64,000 bases of DNA from Anaeromonas frigoriresistens (GCF_016820655.1 NZ_WSFT01000019.1:1-64000), one strand, 5' to 3'. Shown: positions 51,397-61,467, counted from the first letter of the stretch. Numbers and translations are program-made. The notes: generated from the letters alone by a model not told the origin.

Positions 51397-52416
51397 TTAT
51401 CCCCAACGGATAACGTTTGCCGCCCATGCATATCCTATTCCTGCGGATATCATAGAAATTATAGTACCATCTTTAACTTTACCTTTCTCAAGGGCAAGAT
51501 ATAAAGATAGGATTTGATCTACTTGACCCATATGGCCATAATCACTTAAATATACACTTTGCTCTTCATTAAGCCCTAGCTTATCTAACATGAATTTATG
51601 CATGGACTTTTTAAAGTGTAATACAGCCAGATACCCAAGTTCACTTTTAGAAACATTTGACTTCTCAAAGGCTTTGTCTATACATTCAAACCAATTCTTC
51701 ATAGAAACTTCATTTAATTTATCTTTCATATGCTGAGGATTCATAAGTCTTAAAGATTTATATGCTTCATCGATATTATTTGAATTAATAGGATTAATTG
51801 TACCTCCAATTTCAACCCCTGCATCTCTAGCCATAGAACCATCTGATTTAATATGACTTCCTAATAAAAGATTCTTGTCATAATTTTTCTTTAGAATAAT
51901 TGCGCCTCCTCCAGCTGATAAGTTATACATCATAGACATATTAGGATCTGTATAGTCTACAAAATCCCCATTTCTATATCCCCCTACTACCATAGCTGTT
52001 TTAATACCTTCATCTGCTATCATCATATCTTTAGCTATTTTAAGTGCAGCAACTGTAGAGCAACATCTTTGTTGAATATCTATAGCCCATGCATTTTTAG
52101 CACCAATCTTTTCTTGAATATATATTCCAGAAGTAGTTAAAGGATACTCCTTCCACTCTTCTCCCATACAAAGAATAAGATCAATCTCTTCTGGATCTAT
52201 TCCAGTATTCTTAATTGCATCCAATCCTGCTTTTACTCCCATCTCCTGGGTTCCATCCTCTGGCCCAGGTATTGGTTTTTCTATTATACCTAATTTTTCT
52301 TTTACTGCTTCTTCTGTCCAATTGCCATTGGTAGCATCAGCTATATCTTTAGCTGTCATTTTTGTTTCAGGTATATATATTCCCATTCCTACTATTCCTA
52401 CATTAGGTCTATTCAT
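51397..52416 (-). CDS. FabH-like 3-oxoacyl synthase-fold enzyme with altered triad
   Basis: The 339-residue thiolase-fold protein resembles beta-ketoacyl-ACP synthase III. Cys118 (DIQQRCCST) and His267 (LHFKKSMH) line up with the FabH catalytic Cys and His. The third position, normally Asn in YGNTS, is His295 in DYGHMG. Such a Cys-His-His set and the catabolic neighbours argue against routine fatty-acid initiation. It may condense or cleave a beta-keto acyl-CoA. The ATG at 52416 has AAGGAGG upstream; the longer frame would overlap the sigma-54 promoter. Confidence 0.82.
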   Translation of the reverse strand: MNRPNVGIVGMGIYIPETKMTAKDIADATNGNWTEEAVKEKLGIIEKPIPGPEDGTQEMGVKAGLDAIKNTGIDPEEIDLILCMGEEWKEYPLTTSGIYIQEKIGAKNAWAIDIQQRCCSTVAALKIAKDMMIADEGIKTAMVVGGYRNGDFVDYTDPNMSMMYNLSAGGGAIILKKNYDKNLLLGSHIKSDGSMARDAGVEIGGTINPINSNNIDEAYKSLRLMNPQHMKDKLNEVSMKNWFECIDKAFEKSNVSKSELGYLAVLHFKKSMHKFMLDKLGLNEEQSVYLSDYGHMGQVDQILSLYLALEKGKVKDGTIISMISAGIGYAWAANVIRWG

Positions 52417-52453
52417 ATGAATCCTCCTTATACTTAACCTTTTAGTTATATAT

Positions 52454-52469
52454 TGCATAAATTATGCCA
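52454..52469 (-). promoter_or_regulatory. Sigma-54 promoter of the FabH-like operon
   Basis: The minus strand reads TGGCATA, 4 nt, ATGCA, matching TGGCACG-N4-TTGCW with GG and GC at the correct spacing. It lies 38 bp before the start codon. It is one of three such sites in this region. Confidence 0.75.
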
Positions 52470-52561
52470 ACACATACCAATTACAACTCCTGTGATTTAG
52501 CCATTTATAGAAGATTACCCTAGACCTTGTAAGAGAGCTTTTTTTAATTTGTGCAATATTC

Positions 52562-52576
52562 AGACAAAATGTGTCT
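52562..52576. promoter_or_regulatory. Inverted repeat, candidate activator site
   Basis: AGACA-N5-TGTCT is centred about 100 bp upstream of the sigma-54 promoter, a normal enhancer distance. TGTCTAAT at its edge recurs upstream of the livH promoter. Binding by the local activator is inference. Confidence 0.4.
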
Positions 52577-52649
52577 AATGGTAGATTATAGTTATTGTAC
52601 TTAAATCATACATGTTTGTTATTAAGACATTGTTTTTACATATATTAGT

Positions 52650-52678
52650 AAAAGAGCTTACCTTTGGTAAGCTCTTTT
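52650..52678 (-). terminator. livK terminator
   Basis: A 13-bp stem AAAAGAGCTTACC/GGTAAGCTCTTTT with loop TTT follows the livK stop, with a U-rich descending arm on the minus strand. It separates the transporter operon from the FabH-like operon. Confidence 0.88.
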
Positions 52679-52698
52679 AAAAAGGGGTACTACTAAAT

Positions 52699-53928
52699 TT
52701 ATTTAAATTCCATAAAATCTGTCATCTGCTCAAATATATATGTACCATCAGATTCTGAAACTTTACTTACTGACATTTGAGTAACACCTTCTCTAACTCC
52801 TTCAGAGTAAGATATTTCAGCAGCTAAACCATCAGTATAATTAAGTCCATTCATTGCTTCAATATATCCATCCCAACTCAATTTATCTCCTGCTTTTTCA
52901 AGCCCTGCTACAAATGTCTCTCCTGCTACCCAACCAGCCATTGTATAAGCATTAATAGGAGTATCTGGGAAGTGTTTTGCCATTGCATCATTTAATGGTT
53001 GCAGAGATTCTTCTGTAACTTCAAGCCATCCCATTACATGAAGATTATTGATTGCATTAGGTGCACCTGGAGCAGCTACTGCTAAGAATGATGCATCCGC
53101 GTTAGAGTAAGTAGTTAATGTATCTACATCAGTCATACCTAAGTTTTCCATTCCTTTAAGTATCCCTGCTGTTCCTGTACTTAACCCATAAAGTATTATT
53201 AAATCAGGTTCTTGCTCTTTAGCTTTCTGAATAGGTACAGTAAAGTCTGTATCAGCTCCACCAAAAGCTACTTCTGCTTTTAATCTACTATCTTCTCCAA
53301 GTTCCTTTAATCCATCTTTAAATCCATCTAATCCATCATTACCTACATCATCATTTTGATACATTATTACTATATTTTTTGCATCAAATTCTTCAACAGC
53401 AAACTTAGACATTAATTTACCTTCATACAAATAGTTAGGTTGAACTGGGAAGAAATTCTCTCCAGCTTTAGTTAAAGATACCGCTCCTGAACCAAAGTAT
53501 ACAGAAGGTATACCTTCTTCTTTAACTATTTCTTGTGATGCTACCACACCAGGAGTTCCTAAATGACCCACTATAGCAAATACTTCTTCATCAAATATCA
53601 ATGACTCTACAGCTTGAACCGATTTATCTGGCTTGAACTCATCATCTTTTTTAATTAATTCAATCTTTCTTCCATTAACTCCACCATCTTCATTAATGGT
53701 CTTAAAGTAAGATTCCATTCCAGCCACATATGGAGCTCCTATAAATGATAATGCTCCTGATTGTACTGCTACAGTACCTATTTTTATTGAATCTTCTGTA
53801 ATACCTTGAGCTAATTCAACTTCTGTTGAACCTTCTGATGAAGTATCTTCTGATTCCCCATCTCCACAGGCTACCATAGAAATAGATAAAACTAAAATTA
53901 ACATTAATGATATTAACCTTTTAAACAT
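52699..53928 (-). CDS. livK: Branched-chain-amino-acid-type ABC substrate-binding lipoprotein
   Basis: The 409-residue protein has a lipoprotein signal (lipobox MVACG, cysteine about residue 21), an acidic serine-rich linker, then a type I periplasmic binding fold of the Leu/Ile/Val family (IKIGTVAVQSGALSFIG, EEVFAIVGHLGTPGV, NIVIMYQNDDVGNDG). It captures the substrate outside the cell for LivHMGF. The family also binds amides, urea and short acids, so leucine, isoleucine or valine is only the default guess. It is last in the operon and ends at a terminator. Confidence 0.9.
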   Translation of the reverse strand: MFKRLISLMLILVLSISMVACGDGESEDTSSEGSTEVELAQGITEDSIKIGTVAVQSGALSFIGAPYVAGMESYFKTINEDGGVNGRKIELIKKDDEFKPDKSVQAVESLIFDEEVFAIVGHLGTPGVVASQEIVKEEGIPSVYFGSGAVSLTKAGENFFPVQPNYLYEGKLMSKFAVEEFDAKNIVIMYQNDDVGNDGLDGFKDGLKELGEDSRLKAEVAFGGADTDFTVPIQKAKEQEPDLIILYGLSTGTAGILKGMENLGMTDVDTLTTYSNADASFLAVAAPGAPNAINNLHVMGWLEVTEESLQPLNDAMAKHFPDTPINAYTMAGWVAGETFVAGLEKAGDKLSWDGYIEAMNGLNYTDGLAAEISYSEGVREGVTQMSVSKVSESDGTYIFEQMTDFMEFK

Positions 53929-53973
53929 TATAATTCCTCCTCTTTTCTATTTATCTATTAAAGGGATTTCCCC

Positions 53974-54681
53974 TTAATTCCCACCTAAATAAGCTTTCTT
54001 TATATCGCTATTTCCCAATAATTCTTTAGCACTTCCCTCTGATACAACTTTTCCTGTTTCTAATATATATCCATAATCTGCTATCGATAGAGCTTGATAA
54101 GCATTTTGTTCTACTAAAAGAATAGTAGTACCTTCTTTATTTATCTCTTCAATAATCCTAAAAATATCTCTAACTATAAGGGGAGCTAACCCTAAAGATG
54201 GTTCATCTAAAAGAAGTAACTTAGGCTTTGCCATTAACGCTCTTCCTATAGCTAACATTTGTTGCTCTCCTCCGGAAAGAGTCCCAGCATATTGCTTTTT
54301 CCTTTCTTTTAATCTAGGAAAATAATCGTAAACTTTATCTAATGTTTTTGCTATATTCTCTTTATCTTTACGAGTGTATGCTCCAGCCTTTAAATTTTCT
54401 TCAACAGTGAACTGAGGAAATATTTGTCTTCCTTCAGGAGATTGAATTATACCCATTGACACTATCTTTTCAGGAGGATAAATTAATAAATTTTCTCCAT
54501 TAAATGTTACTGATCCTTTTACAGGATTTAGTAGGCCTGAAATAACTTTCAGTGTAGAAGTTTTACCAGCTCCATTTGCTCCTAATAATGTTACAATCTT
54601 CCCTTCTTCAATATTTATAGAAAAATCTTTAAGTGCATGTATGAATCCATAATAAGCATCTATATTTTCTATTTTAAGCAT
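53974..54681 (-). CDS. livF: ABC transporter ATP-binding protein LivF
   Basis: The 235-residue ATPase has Walker A GANGAGKT, signature LSGGEQQ, Walker B LLLLDEPSLGLAP and a switch histidine-region variant (LLVEQNAYQALS) typical of LivF. It works with LivG on the membrane permeases LivH and LivM. Its start overlaps the LivG stop by one base (translational coupling). Confidence 0.94.
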   Translation of the reverse strand: MLKIENIDAYYGFIHALKDFSINIEEGKIVTLLGANGAGKTSTLKVISGLLNPVKGSVTFNGENLLIYPPEKIVSMGIIQSPEGRQIFPQFTVEENLKAGAYTRKDKENIAKTLDKVYDYFPRLKERKKQYAGTLSGGEQQMLAIGRALMAKPKLLLLDEPSLGLAPLIVRDIFRIIEEINKEGTTILLVEQNAYQALSIADYGYILETGKVVSEGSAKELLGNSDIKKAYLGGN

Positions 54682-55460
54682 TAGGCTTCTTCACCTCCTA
54701 AGTATGCTTTTTGAACTTCTATATTTTCTTGAATTTCTAAAGGGGATCCTTCTGCTATCTTTTTTCCAAAATTAATAACACATATTTTTTCACAAACTTC
54801 CATTACTAGACTCATATCATGCTCTACTAATAAAATAGTAATGTTTAATTCATCCCTTATACGTTTTATTAATTTTGCTAATTCTTCAGTTTCACTATGA
54901 TTCATACCGGCAGCTGGTTCATCTAGAATTATTAACTTAGGCTCTGATACCAATGTTCTTCCTAGCTCTATAAGTTTTTGTATTCCATAGGGCTGAGATG
55001 CGGCCAGGTGATTTTCTAATCCTGTAAGTCCTAGAAATTCGATAATTTTCATTACTTTATCTTTTACTCGCTCTTCTTCTTTTTTTACTCCAGGAAGTCT
55101 AAGACCTTCTGTAAATATATTCCCTTTGGTCTTAGAATGAAGACCAATCAAAATATTGTCTAATACAGTCATCGTTTTTACTAACTCAACATTTTGAAAA
55201 GTTCTAACTAAACCTTTTTCTATTACTTGATAGGTTTTATACTCTAGTAAATTATGCTCTTTAGTATCATTTCTAAATATAATTTCTCCTTCATCTGGGG
55301 TGTAAAATCTACTAATGCAATTAAATACAGTTGTTTTCCCCGCACCGTTAGGACCAATCAATCCATAAATACTATTTTGTTTCACTTCAAAACTCAGACT
55401 ATCTACTGCCTTAAGTCCCCCAAAACTGATAGATAAATCTTTTACGGTTAATATATTCAT
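54681..55460 (-). CDS. livG: ABC transporter ATP-binding protein LivG
   Basis: The 259-residue ATPase has Walker A GPNGAGKTT, the LivG-specific segment VRTFQNVELVKTMTVLDN, a degenerate signature at QPYGIQKL instead of LSGGQ, Walker B LIILDEPAAGMN and LLVEHDM. The degenerate signature is common in LivG-like subunits, where LivF carries the canonical one. It lies 10 bp after livM and overlaps livF by one base. Confidence 0.94.
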   Translation of the reverse strand: MNILTVKDLSISFGGLKAVDSLSFEVKQNSIYGLIGPNGAGKTTVFNCISRFYTPDEGEIIFRNDTKEHNLLEYKTYQVIEKGLVRTFQNVELVKTMTVLDNILIGLHSKTKGNIFTEGLRLPGVKKEEERVKDKVMKIIEFLGLTGLENHLAASQPYGIQKLIELGRTLVSEPKLIILDEPAAGMNHSETEELAKLIKRIRDELNITILLVEHDMSLVMEVCEKICVINFGKKIAEGSPLEIQENIEVQKAYLGGEEA

Positions 55461-55470
55461 GTCATTCCTC

Positions 55471-56484
55471 CTATACTACTTCTTGGTCTTCTAACTTTTT
55501 ATTTCTTCGTGTTTTCTTTACTAAAGGTTTAATTTTATATGTGATCCTGGATAGGCCATGAGGTATGAACATAATTACTAATATCAGTGCTACGCCTGTT
55601 AATATCATTGAGAAATTTCTTATCTCCCCTATGAGAGGTATCTCTTTTAATATTTCAGGAATCACCGTTATAAAAGCAGCACCTAACACACTACCCAATA
55701 TACTTGCTAGACCTCCTATTACTACCATAGCTAATAAATTAAGAGATAACTCTACACCCCATTGGTTTGGTTCTACAAACCTTATTAAATGTATATAAAG
55801 TCCTCCCGCAATGCCAGCATAAAATGCACTTAAAGAAAATGCTATTAACTTATACTTAAAAAGACTAATTCCCATGGCTTGAGCTGCATGCTCACTATCT
55901 CTCATTGCTATTAATCCTCTACCTATTTTAGACCTTATTAAGTTATATGAGAATATAGATAATAACACTAAAATAACTAGTGAGAAAATATAAAAAGACT
56001 CTCTACTTCTTAAACTTATACCAAATAAATTTATAGCCTTAGCATTCATTCCTGAAAAACCATTTGTAAATCCTGTCCATTCTTTAAATACTTGCTGTAT
56101 GGTTACCCCAAAACCTAATGTTGCTATAGCTAAATAATGTCCTTCTAAACGTAAAGCTATCAAGCCTAAAATTAACCCTATGGCTAACGGCACTATTCCT
56201 GCTAATAGTATACCTAAAATATATTCTAAACCTCCCATATCAGGCAAGGTATTGGTTATGTATGCAGATACGTAAGCACCTAACCCCATAAAAGCTGCAT
56301 GACCCAAAGATATCTGTCCTGCATATCCTAAAAGTATATTAAATCCTAGGGCCGCAATAGAGTAAATTACCACTGTATTTATCATTGTCATGGTAGATCT
56401 GCCAAACCCTAATAAGAAAGGTAATATTGCTAAAATTAATATTATTCCACTATAGATTAAAATTTGTTTTTTCGATAGATTCAC
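55471..56484 (-). CDS. livM: ABC transporter permease LivM
   Basis: The 337-residue permease has about nine transmembrane helices. Family segments are LLGYAGQISLGHAAFMGLGAY, LEGHYLAIATLGFG, RDSEHAAQAMGISLFKYKL and VVIGGLASILGSVLGAAF. The GTG start has GAAGGTG upstream. It is two bases downstream of livH, forming the membrane channel with it. Confidence 0.94.
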   Translation of the reverse strand: MNLSKKQILIYSGIILILAILPFLLGFGRSTMTMINTVVIYSIAALGFNILLGYAGQISLGHAAFMGLGAYVSAYITNTLPDMGGLEYILGILLAGIVPLAIGLILGLIALRLEGHYLAIATLGFGVTIQQVFKEWTGFTNGFSGMNAKAINLFGISLRSRESFYIFSLVILVLLSIFSYNLIRSKIGRGLIAMRDSEHAAQAMGISLFKYKLIAFSLSAFYAGIAGGLYIHLIRFVEPNQWGVELSLNLLAMVVIGGLASILGSVLGAAFITVIPEILKEIPLIGEIRNFSMILTGVALILVIMFIPHGLSRITYKIKPLVKKTRRNKKLEDQEVV

Positions 56485-56486
56485 TT

Positions 56487-57362
56487 TTACACCTTCTTTC
56501 TATGGGTTTTACCAAATATTCCTGTAGGTTTAACTATAAGTGTAACTATTAGAAGTCCATATACGATAACCGTTTTCCAAGTTAGAGATATATACATTCC
56601 TACTAAATTATCTAGAATACCAATTATTAAACCTCCTATAACAGGCCCATGAAAGGATCCAAATCCTCCTAAAACTGCTGCAATGAATGACTTAAGATGA
56701 ACTTCAGCCATCATTGTAGTAGATACATTTGTAGTAGGAGCCATTAAAATTCCTGCTATTGCTCCCAATATTGTAGCTATAATCCAAGACATTGAATATA
56801 CCTTAAATACTGGTATCCCCATTAATCTAGCAGTTTTTTCATTTTGAGCTGTAGCTCTTATTGCAATCCCTACCTTAGTTTTATTAATCATATAAAATAA
56901 CCCTGCCATGATTACTAAAGTAATTGCAATAATAAAAAGAGCATTAGGTTGAACAACGACTCCTGCTGCATCTATACTATCTGCTGAAATTGCTTGTCTA
57001 AAGTAATAAGAGTCTATACCAAAAATAGCTGATGCTAATCCTCCTATTATCATTATCAATCCTAGGGTTATTATCATTTTACTTACTAAAGATGCATCTG
57101 ATGCTGGTCTTATAAAGATCCTTTCTACTATAAAACCAAATAATAATGCAAATATTAGTGCTCCTATTACCGCTAATGGATAGGAAAGTCCCAACCCATC
57201 AAACAATGTAAATGCAACAAATGTGGAGAACATCGCCATTTCTCCTTGGGCAAAGTTAATAACATCTGAAGTTCTAAATATTAATACTAATCCTAATGCA
57301 GCTAAAGCATACAAACTTCCCGTTTCTAGTCCAGCCATTATATTCTGAAAAAATATTGCCAT
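56487..57362 (-). CDS. livH: ABC transporter permease LivH
   Basis: The 291-residue permease has about eight transmembrane helices with FRTSDVINFAQGEMAMF near the N terminus and LGGFGSFHGPVIGGLIIG towards the C terminus, the LivH patterns. The ATG at 57362 has GAGGAGG upstream; the ATG 15 bp earlier overlaps that site. It is the first gene of the operon and lies about 100 bp after a sigma-54 promoter. Confidence 0.94.
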   Translation of the reverse strand: MAIFFQNIMAGLETGSLYALAALGLVLIFRTSDVINFAQGEMAMFSTFVAFTLFDGLGLSYPLAVIGALIFALLFGFIVERIFIRPASDASLVSKMIITLGLIMIIGGLASAIFGIDSYYFRQAISADSIDAAGVVVQPNALFIIAITLVIMAGLFYMINKTKVGIAIRATAQNEKTARLMGIPVFKVYSMSWIIATILGAIAGILMAPTTNVSTTMMAEVHLKSFIAAVLGGFGSFHGPVIGGLIIGILDNLVGMYISLTWKTVIVYGLLIVTLIVKPTGIFGKTHRKKV

Positions 57363-57464
57363 CTTATACCTCCTCATGTAATTATTCGAGAACTAAATTT
57401 AATTTTAAAAAAACGTTTTCTTAATAACATTTTTATATAATAGATTTTTTATAATATATGATAT

Positions 57465-57480
57465 TGCAATTACCATGCCA
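57465..57480 (-). promoter_or_regulatory. Sigma-54 promoter of livHMGFK
   Basis: The minus strand reads TGGCATG, 4 nt, TTGCA, a near-perfect -24/-12 element. The 331-bp gap 57363-57693 also holds the regulator's terminator, a cre-like AAAACGTTTT at 57409-57418 and a short direct repeat. Confidence 0.85.
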
Positions 57481-57584
57481 TTACATCATCAAATTATATT
57501 GTGCTGTAAAATTACACAAACACATGCCATATTTAATCTTTATTAATTTATTCATTCATAAGACCTTTAGAACTTTAGATATAA

Positions 57585-57627
57585 AAAAAGATAGAATTGT
57601 CTAATTTTAAGACAATTCTATCTTTTT
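57585..57627 (-). terminator. Terminator of the sigma-54 activator gene, possible activator site
   Basis: An 18-bp perfect stem (AAAAAGATAGAATTGTCT and its complement, 7-nt loop) lies after the regulator stop, with a U-rich arm on the minus strand. Its loop end, TGTCT-N7-AGACA, sits about 120 bp upstream of the livH sigma-54 promoter and resembles the inverted repeat ahead of the FabH-like operon. Confidence 0.85.
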
Positions 57628-57667
57628 CTATTAATCAATGGTATATAACTAACTATTTGGTAATGTA

Positions 57668-57694
57668 GTATTTTCATACACTGTATTTTCATAC
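57668..57694. repeat. Direct repeat of GTATTTTCATAC
   Basis: Two identical 12-mers (57668-57679 and 57683-57694) are offset by 15 nt. Each is itself a GTAT-N4-ATAC dyad, and the pair is bounded by TGTAG/CTACA. They touch the regulator's stop codon. Function unknown. Confidence 0.5.
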
Positions 57695-59082
57695 TACACT
57701 TTAATACTATATCTTTCAATCTTATCATACAGACTAGACCTGCTTATGTTAAGTAACTTAGCAGTCTTTAACTTGTTTCCATTTGTATATTTTAATACGG
57801 AAGTTATTGCATTTTTTTCTGCTTCTTCTATTATATCTTTCATGGATTTTATAGGTCCAGAGGATTTGCTTTTCTTATTTTCCATTAAATATTCAGGTAG
57901 ATATGAAGGTTGTATAGTATCACAATCTGTTAAATTTACAGCTCTCTCTAAAACGTTTTCAAGCTCTCGTACATTTCCAGGCCAAGAATGCATTTTTAAA
58001 TATTCCATAGTTTTAGGTGAGATATTATTAACATATTTACCTAACTGCTTGGATATTTTCTTTAATAATAAACTTGACAAATCATCAATATCATCACATC
58101 TTTCCCTTAGTGGAGGTATTTCTATAGTCATTACATTAAGTCTATAATATAAATCTTCTCTAAATTTCCCTTCTTCTACTAATTCCTTTAAATCATGATT
58201 TGTAGCTGCTATAACTCTTACGTCAATCTTTTTTGTTTTATTACTTCCAACCTTTTCTATTTCTCTTTCTTGTAATACCCTTAATAATTTAGATTGCATA
58301 TTTAGTGGCATATCTCCTATTTCATCTAAAAAAATACTTCCTCCGTTAGCTAATTCGAATTTACCTATCTTTCCACCTTTTTTTGCTCCAGTAAATGCCC
58401 CTTCTTCATAACCAAATAATTCAGACTCTAACAGATCAGCAGGTATAGCTGCACAGTTGACTTTTACAAAGGGAGCTAAATGACGAGAGCTATCATTATG
58501 TATTGAATGAGCATACAACTCCTTACCCGTTCCACTTTCTCCTAATATAAGAACATTAGAATTAGTCATAGCAACTTTTTTACCTATGTTTTTGATTTTA
58601 GACATCTTTCCATTATTCCCTATTATATTCTCCCAGGAATACTTTGCACCAGAAAGCTCCTTTAGTCGTTTTTTATAATGATCAAGCTCTGTTTCTAAGA
58701 GCTTATTCTTCTCAATAATATGCATAAACTCTTTCATATCTTCAAATAAAATCATACCAAATCCATAACTGACTTTATCCTTTTCATCAAGTACTGGAAT
58801 CCTATGTACTATCGCAGTATGACCATTTTCAAATTTATGCTTCCAAGCTATTTCAGCTTTTTTTGTTTGAAACACGTAAGGAAATCGACTATTTCTATCT
58901 ACTTCTTGGACTTTCTTACCTAATATTTCCTCCTTTTCATATCCTAAAAAATTAGCAAAGACTTTATTAATCATCCTTACCTTTGTGTCTTCATCTATTA
59001 ATATAATCGGAACTGTTATAGGATCAAAAATTTTTTCCATAGTGGAAATTAAATAATCATTTAACTCTAACTCTTTAGTCAA
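57694..59082 (-). CDS. PAS-domain sigma-54-dependent transcription activator
   Basis: The 462-residue enhancer-binding protein has an N-terminal PAS domain (about residues 13-115; [16 protein letters not shown]) for sensing and a central AAA+ domain with Walker A GESGTGKE (181-188), sigma-54 contact GAFTGA (228-233) and Walker [14 protein letters not shown]-terminal Fis-type helix-turn-helix follows ([19 protein letters not shown]). The signal is unknown, perhaps an acyl-CoA or amino acid. The TTG start has a G-rich site upstream. Three -24/-12 promoters in the next genes on either side are its likely targets. Confidence 0.94.
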   Translation of the reverse strand: MTKELELNDYLISTMEKIFDPITVPIILIDEDTKVRMINKVFANFLGYEKEEILGKKVQEVDRNSRFPYVFQTKKAEIAWKHKFENGHTAIVHRIPVLDEKDKVSYGFGMILFEDMKEFMHIIEKNKLLETELDHYKKRLKELSGAKYSWENIIGNNGKMSKIKNIGKKVAMTNSNVLILGESGTGKELYAHSIHNDSSRHLAPFVKVNCAAIPADLLESELFGYEEGAFTGAKKGGKIGKFELANGGSIFLDEIGDMPLNMQSKLLRVLQEREIEKVGSNKTKKIDVRVIAATNHDLKELVEEGKFREDLYYRLNVMTIEIPPLRERCDDIDDLSSLLLKKISKQLGKYVNNISPKTMEYLKMHSWPGNVRELENVLERAVNLTDCDTIQPSYLPEYLMENKKSKSSGPIKSMKDIIEEAEKNAITSVLKYTNGNKLKTAKLLNISRSSLYDKIERYSIKV

Positions 59083-59242
59083 AATCCCGCCCCCCTAATT
59101 ATGAAATTACAAATTATGTTTATTATATATTAACACAATATTATTAAAATTCATAATTCTTAAATTTCTACACAAAAAGAAAAAGTTCTGTATTTATTTG
59201 GCATTTAGAAAATCAGATGAATTAGCTTAACAACACAATAAG

Positions 59243-59272
59243 AAAAGCATTCGTGTATACACGAATGCTTTT
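59243..59272 (-). terminator. thl terminator
   Basis: A perfect palindrome AAAAGCATTCGTGT.ACACGAATGCTTTT follows the thiolase stop, with a U-rich arm and TCTTATTG on the minus strand. Confidence 0.88.
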
Positions 59273-59282
59273 AAAAAATAAA

Positions 59283-60461
59283 TTATCTTTCAACTATTAA
59301 TGAGGTACCTTGGCCTCCACCAATACATAATGTTGCAAGACCTGTCTTAGAATCTCTCTTCATCATTTCATATAATAATGTAATAAGAATTCTAGCTCCA
59401 CTTGCTCCAACCGGGTGACCAATCGCAATTGCTCCACCATTAACATTTACTTTTTCAGGATCGATTCCTAAGTCTTTAACTACTGCTAAGGATTGAGCTG
59501 CAAATGCCTCATTTGCTTCTATTAAGTCAATATCTTCTATACTCATATTAGCTCTTTCTAATGCAATCTTAGTTGCAGGTACTGGACCATATCCCATAAT
59601 TCTTGGGTCTAATGCTGCAGAACCATAAGATTTAATAGTAGCTATTGGCTTGATGCCAAGCTCTTCAGCTTTTTCTTTAGACATTAGAACAAGCATTGCT
59701 GCTCCATCATTGATTCCTGATGCATTACCAGCTGTTACAGTACCATCTTTTTTGAATGCTGGTCTAAGTTTAGCTAATTTTTCAGAAGTAATTCCATGCT
59801 TGATATATTCATCATCTTCTACAACTATTGGATCCCCTTTTCTTTGAGGAATTTCTACTGGAACTATCTCATCTTTGAATCTTCCCTCTTTTTGAGCTTT
59901 CTCTGCTCTATTTTGACTTCTAGCTGCAAATTCATCTTGATCATCTCTCGTTAATTTCCATTGATCTGCAATATTTTCTGCAGTTATTCCCATATGAATA
60001 TCGTGGAATGCATCAGATAACGCATCATGAATCATACTATCTATTATTTGTCCATGACCCATTCTTTGTCCCCATCTACCTTTGGGTAATAAATATGGAG
60101 CGTTACTCATACTTTCTGTTCCTCCTGCAAGGATAACATCGGCATCACCTAGCATGATAAATTGTGCTGCCATACTTACTGTTCTAAGTCCTGATCCACA
60201 AAGTTTATTTATTGTCATAGCTGGAGTAGTTTCTGGTATTCCTGCATTAATGGCAACCTGTCTTGCTGGATTTTGACCTAATCCTGCTGATAGAATGTTT
60301 CCTATAAGAACATCTTCCACCATTTCTGGTTTAACTCCTGCTCTTTTCATTGCTTCTTTAGCTGCTACAACCCCTAAATCTATTGCTGATAATTTTGATA
60401 ATGTTCCTCCAAATGATCCAACCGGTGTTCTAGCGGCACCTACTATTACTACATCTCTCAT
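59283..60461 (-). CDS. thlA: Acetyl-CoA acetyltransferase (thiolase)
   Basis: This enzyme condenses two acetyl-CoA to acetoacetyl-CoA or runs in reverse. The 392-residue biosynthetic-type thiolase has the acyl-enzyme cysteine Cys88 in [22 protein letters not shown] (catalytic histidine) and the second cysteine in [16 protein letters not shown] precedes the ATG. It follows hbd and crt, making the C4 acyl-CoA module. A hairpin upstream may lower read-through, and no separate promoter is clear. Confidence 0.96.
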   Translation of the reverse strand: MRDVVIVGAARTPVGSFGGTLSKLSAIDLGVVAAKEAMKRAGVKPEMVEDVLIGNILSAGLGQNPARQVAINAGIPETTPAMTINKLCGSGLRTVSMAAQFIMLGDADVILAGGTESMSNAPYLLPKGRWGQRMGHGQIIDSMIHDALSDAFHDIHMGITAENIADQWKLTRDDQDEFAARSQNRAEKAQKEGRFKDEIVPVEIPQRKGDPIVVEDDEYIKHGITSEKLAKLRPAFKKDGTVTAGNASGINDGAAMLVLMSKEKAEELGIKPIATIKSYGSAALDPRIMGYGPVPATKIALERANMSIEDIDLIEANEAFAAQSLAVVKDLGIDPEKVNVNGGAIAIGHPVGASGARILITLLYEMMKRDSKTGLATLCIGGGQGTSLIVER

Positions 60462-60557
60462 TTATAATTCCTCCTTAAATTTTATTATTAATATATACTT
60501 TTACAACTCAGTCTATTCAGACTAAGTTAATACTTTAACAATATCTCTATACAACAA

Positions 60558-60579
60558 GAACCCTGTATTTACAGGGTTC
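60558..60579 (-). terminator. Hairpin between hbd and thl
   Basis: GAACCCTGT pairs with ACAGGGTTC around a 4-nt loop just after the hbd stop. The following TTGTTGTATAG is a poor U-tract, so partial termination or RNA stabilisation is likely. A second small dyad AGTCT-ATTC-AGACT lies at 60510-60523. Confidence 0.6.
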
Positions 60580-60593
60580 ATAATTAATTCATA

Positions 60594-61439
60594 TTATTTG
60601 CTATAGTCATAGAATCCTTTTTTAGTCTTTCTACCTAATAATCCACCTCTAACCATCTTTCTTAATAATGGATGTGGTCTATATTTAGTATCAGCAAACT
60701 CTTCATAAAGAATTTCCATAATTGCTAAACATACATCTAGACCAATTAAATCTCCTAAAGCTAAAGGTCCTATTGGATGATTTGCACCCAACTTCATAGA
60801 TTCATCAATATCTTCTGCTGAAGCAACTCCATCAGCTAATATTCCAACAGCTTCGTTAATCATTGGAACTAATATTCTATTTACTACAAATCCTGGTGCT
60901 TCCTCTACTTCTACAGGAGTCTTTCCTAATTCTTTAGTCATTTCAACAATTTTTTCTTTTGTTTCTTCTGATGTTGCAATACCCTTAATGATCTCTACAA
61001 GTTTCATAACTGGTACTGGATTAAAGAAGTGCATACCAATAACTTTATCCGGTCTATTTGTAGCACTAGCAATTTCAGTAATAGATAAGGATGATGTGTT
61101 AGAAGCTAATATTGTATCTTCTTTACAAATTTCATCTAACTCTTTAAATATCTTTTTCTTGATATCCATGTTCTCTATCGCTGCTTCAACTATAATATCA
61201 GAATCCTTAATATCATCATTTGATAATGTTCCAGAAACTCTTGAAAGGATTTCTTCTTTTTTATCAGAAGTTATTTTTTCTTTCTTTACTAATCTATCTA
61301 AATTTTTAGATATAGTATTAATACCTCTTTCGATATTTTCTTGTGCTATTTCCTTTAATACAACTTCATGTCCTGCTTGAGCAAAAGCTTGAGCTATTCC
61401 TGCTCCCATTGTTCCTGCTCCTATAATACATGCTTTCAT
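60594..61439 (-). CDS. hbd: 3-Hydroxybutyryl-CoA dehydrogenase
   Basis: Hbd interconverts acetoacetyl-CoA and 3-hydroxybutyryl-CoA with NAD(P)H. The 281 residues show the Rossmann loop [11 protein letters not shown] at the start, [28 protein letters not shown] with the catalytic histidine, and [18 protein letters not shown] for the dimerising C domain. AGGAGG precedes the ATG. It follows crt by 28 bp. Confidence 0.97.
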   Translation of the reverse strand: MKACIIGAGTMGAGIAQAFAQAGHEVVLKEIAQENIERGINTISKNLDRLVKKEKITSDKKEEILSRVSGTLSNDDIKDSDIIVEAAIENMDIKKKIFKELDEICKEDTILASNTSSLSITEIASATNRPDKVIGMHFFNPVPVMKLVEIIKGIATSEETKEKIVEMTKELGKTPVEVEEAPGFVVNRILVPMINEAVGILADGVASAEDIDESMKLGANHPIGPLALGDLIGLDVCLAIMEILYEEFADTKYRPHPLLRKMVRGGLLGRKTKKGFYDYSK

Positions 61440-61467
61440 TAATATACCTCCTATTATTAAATTAATA

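Noticed and set aside
57409-57418. CcpA cre-like AAAACGTTTT between the livH sigma-54 promoter and start codon
   Set aside because: The core is palindromic but the outer TG and CA of the cre consensus are missing on both strands, so it is too weak to call.
60462-60557. Separate promoter for the thiolase gene
   Set aside because: The only TTGTAA-16-TAAAAT match would place the start on the ribosome site, and there is no -24/-12 element; read-through from hbd is simpler.
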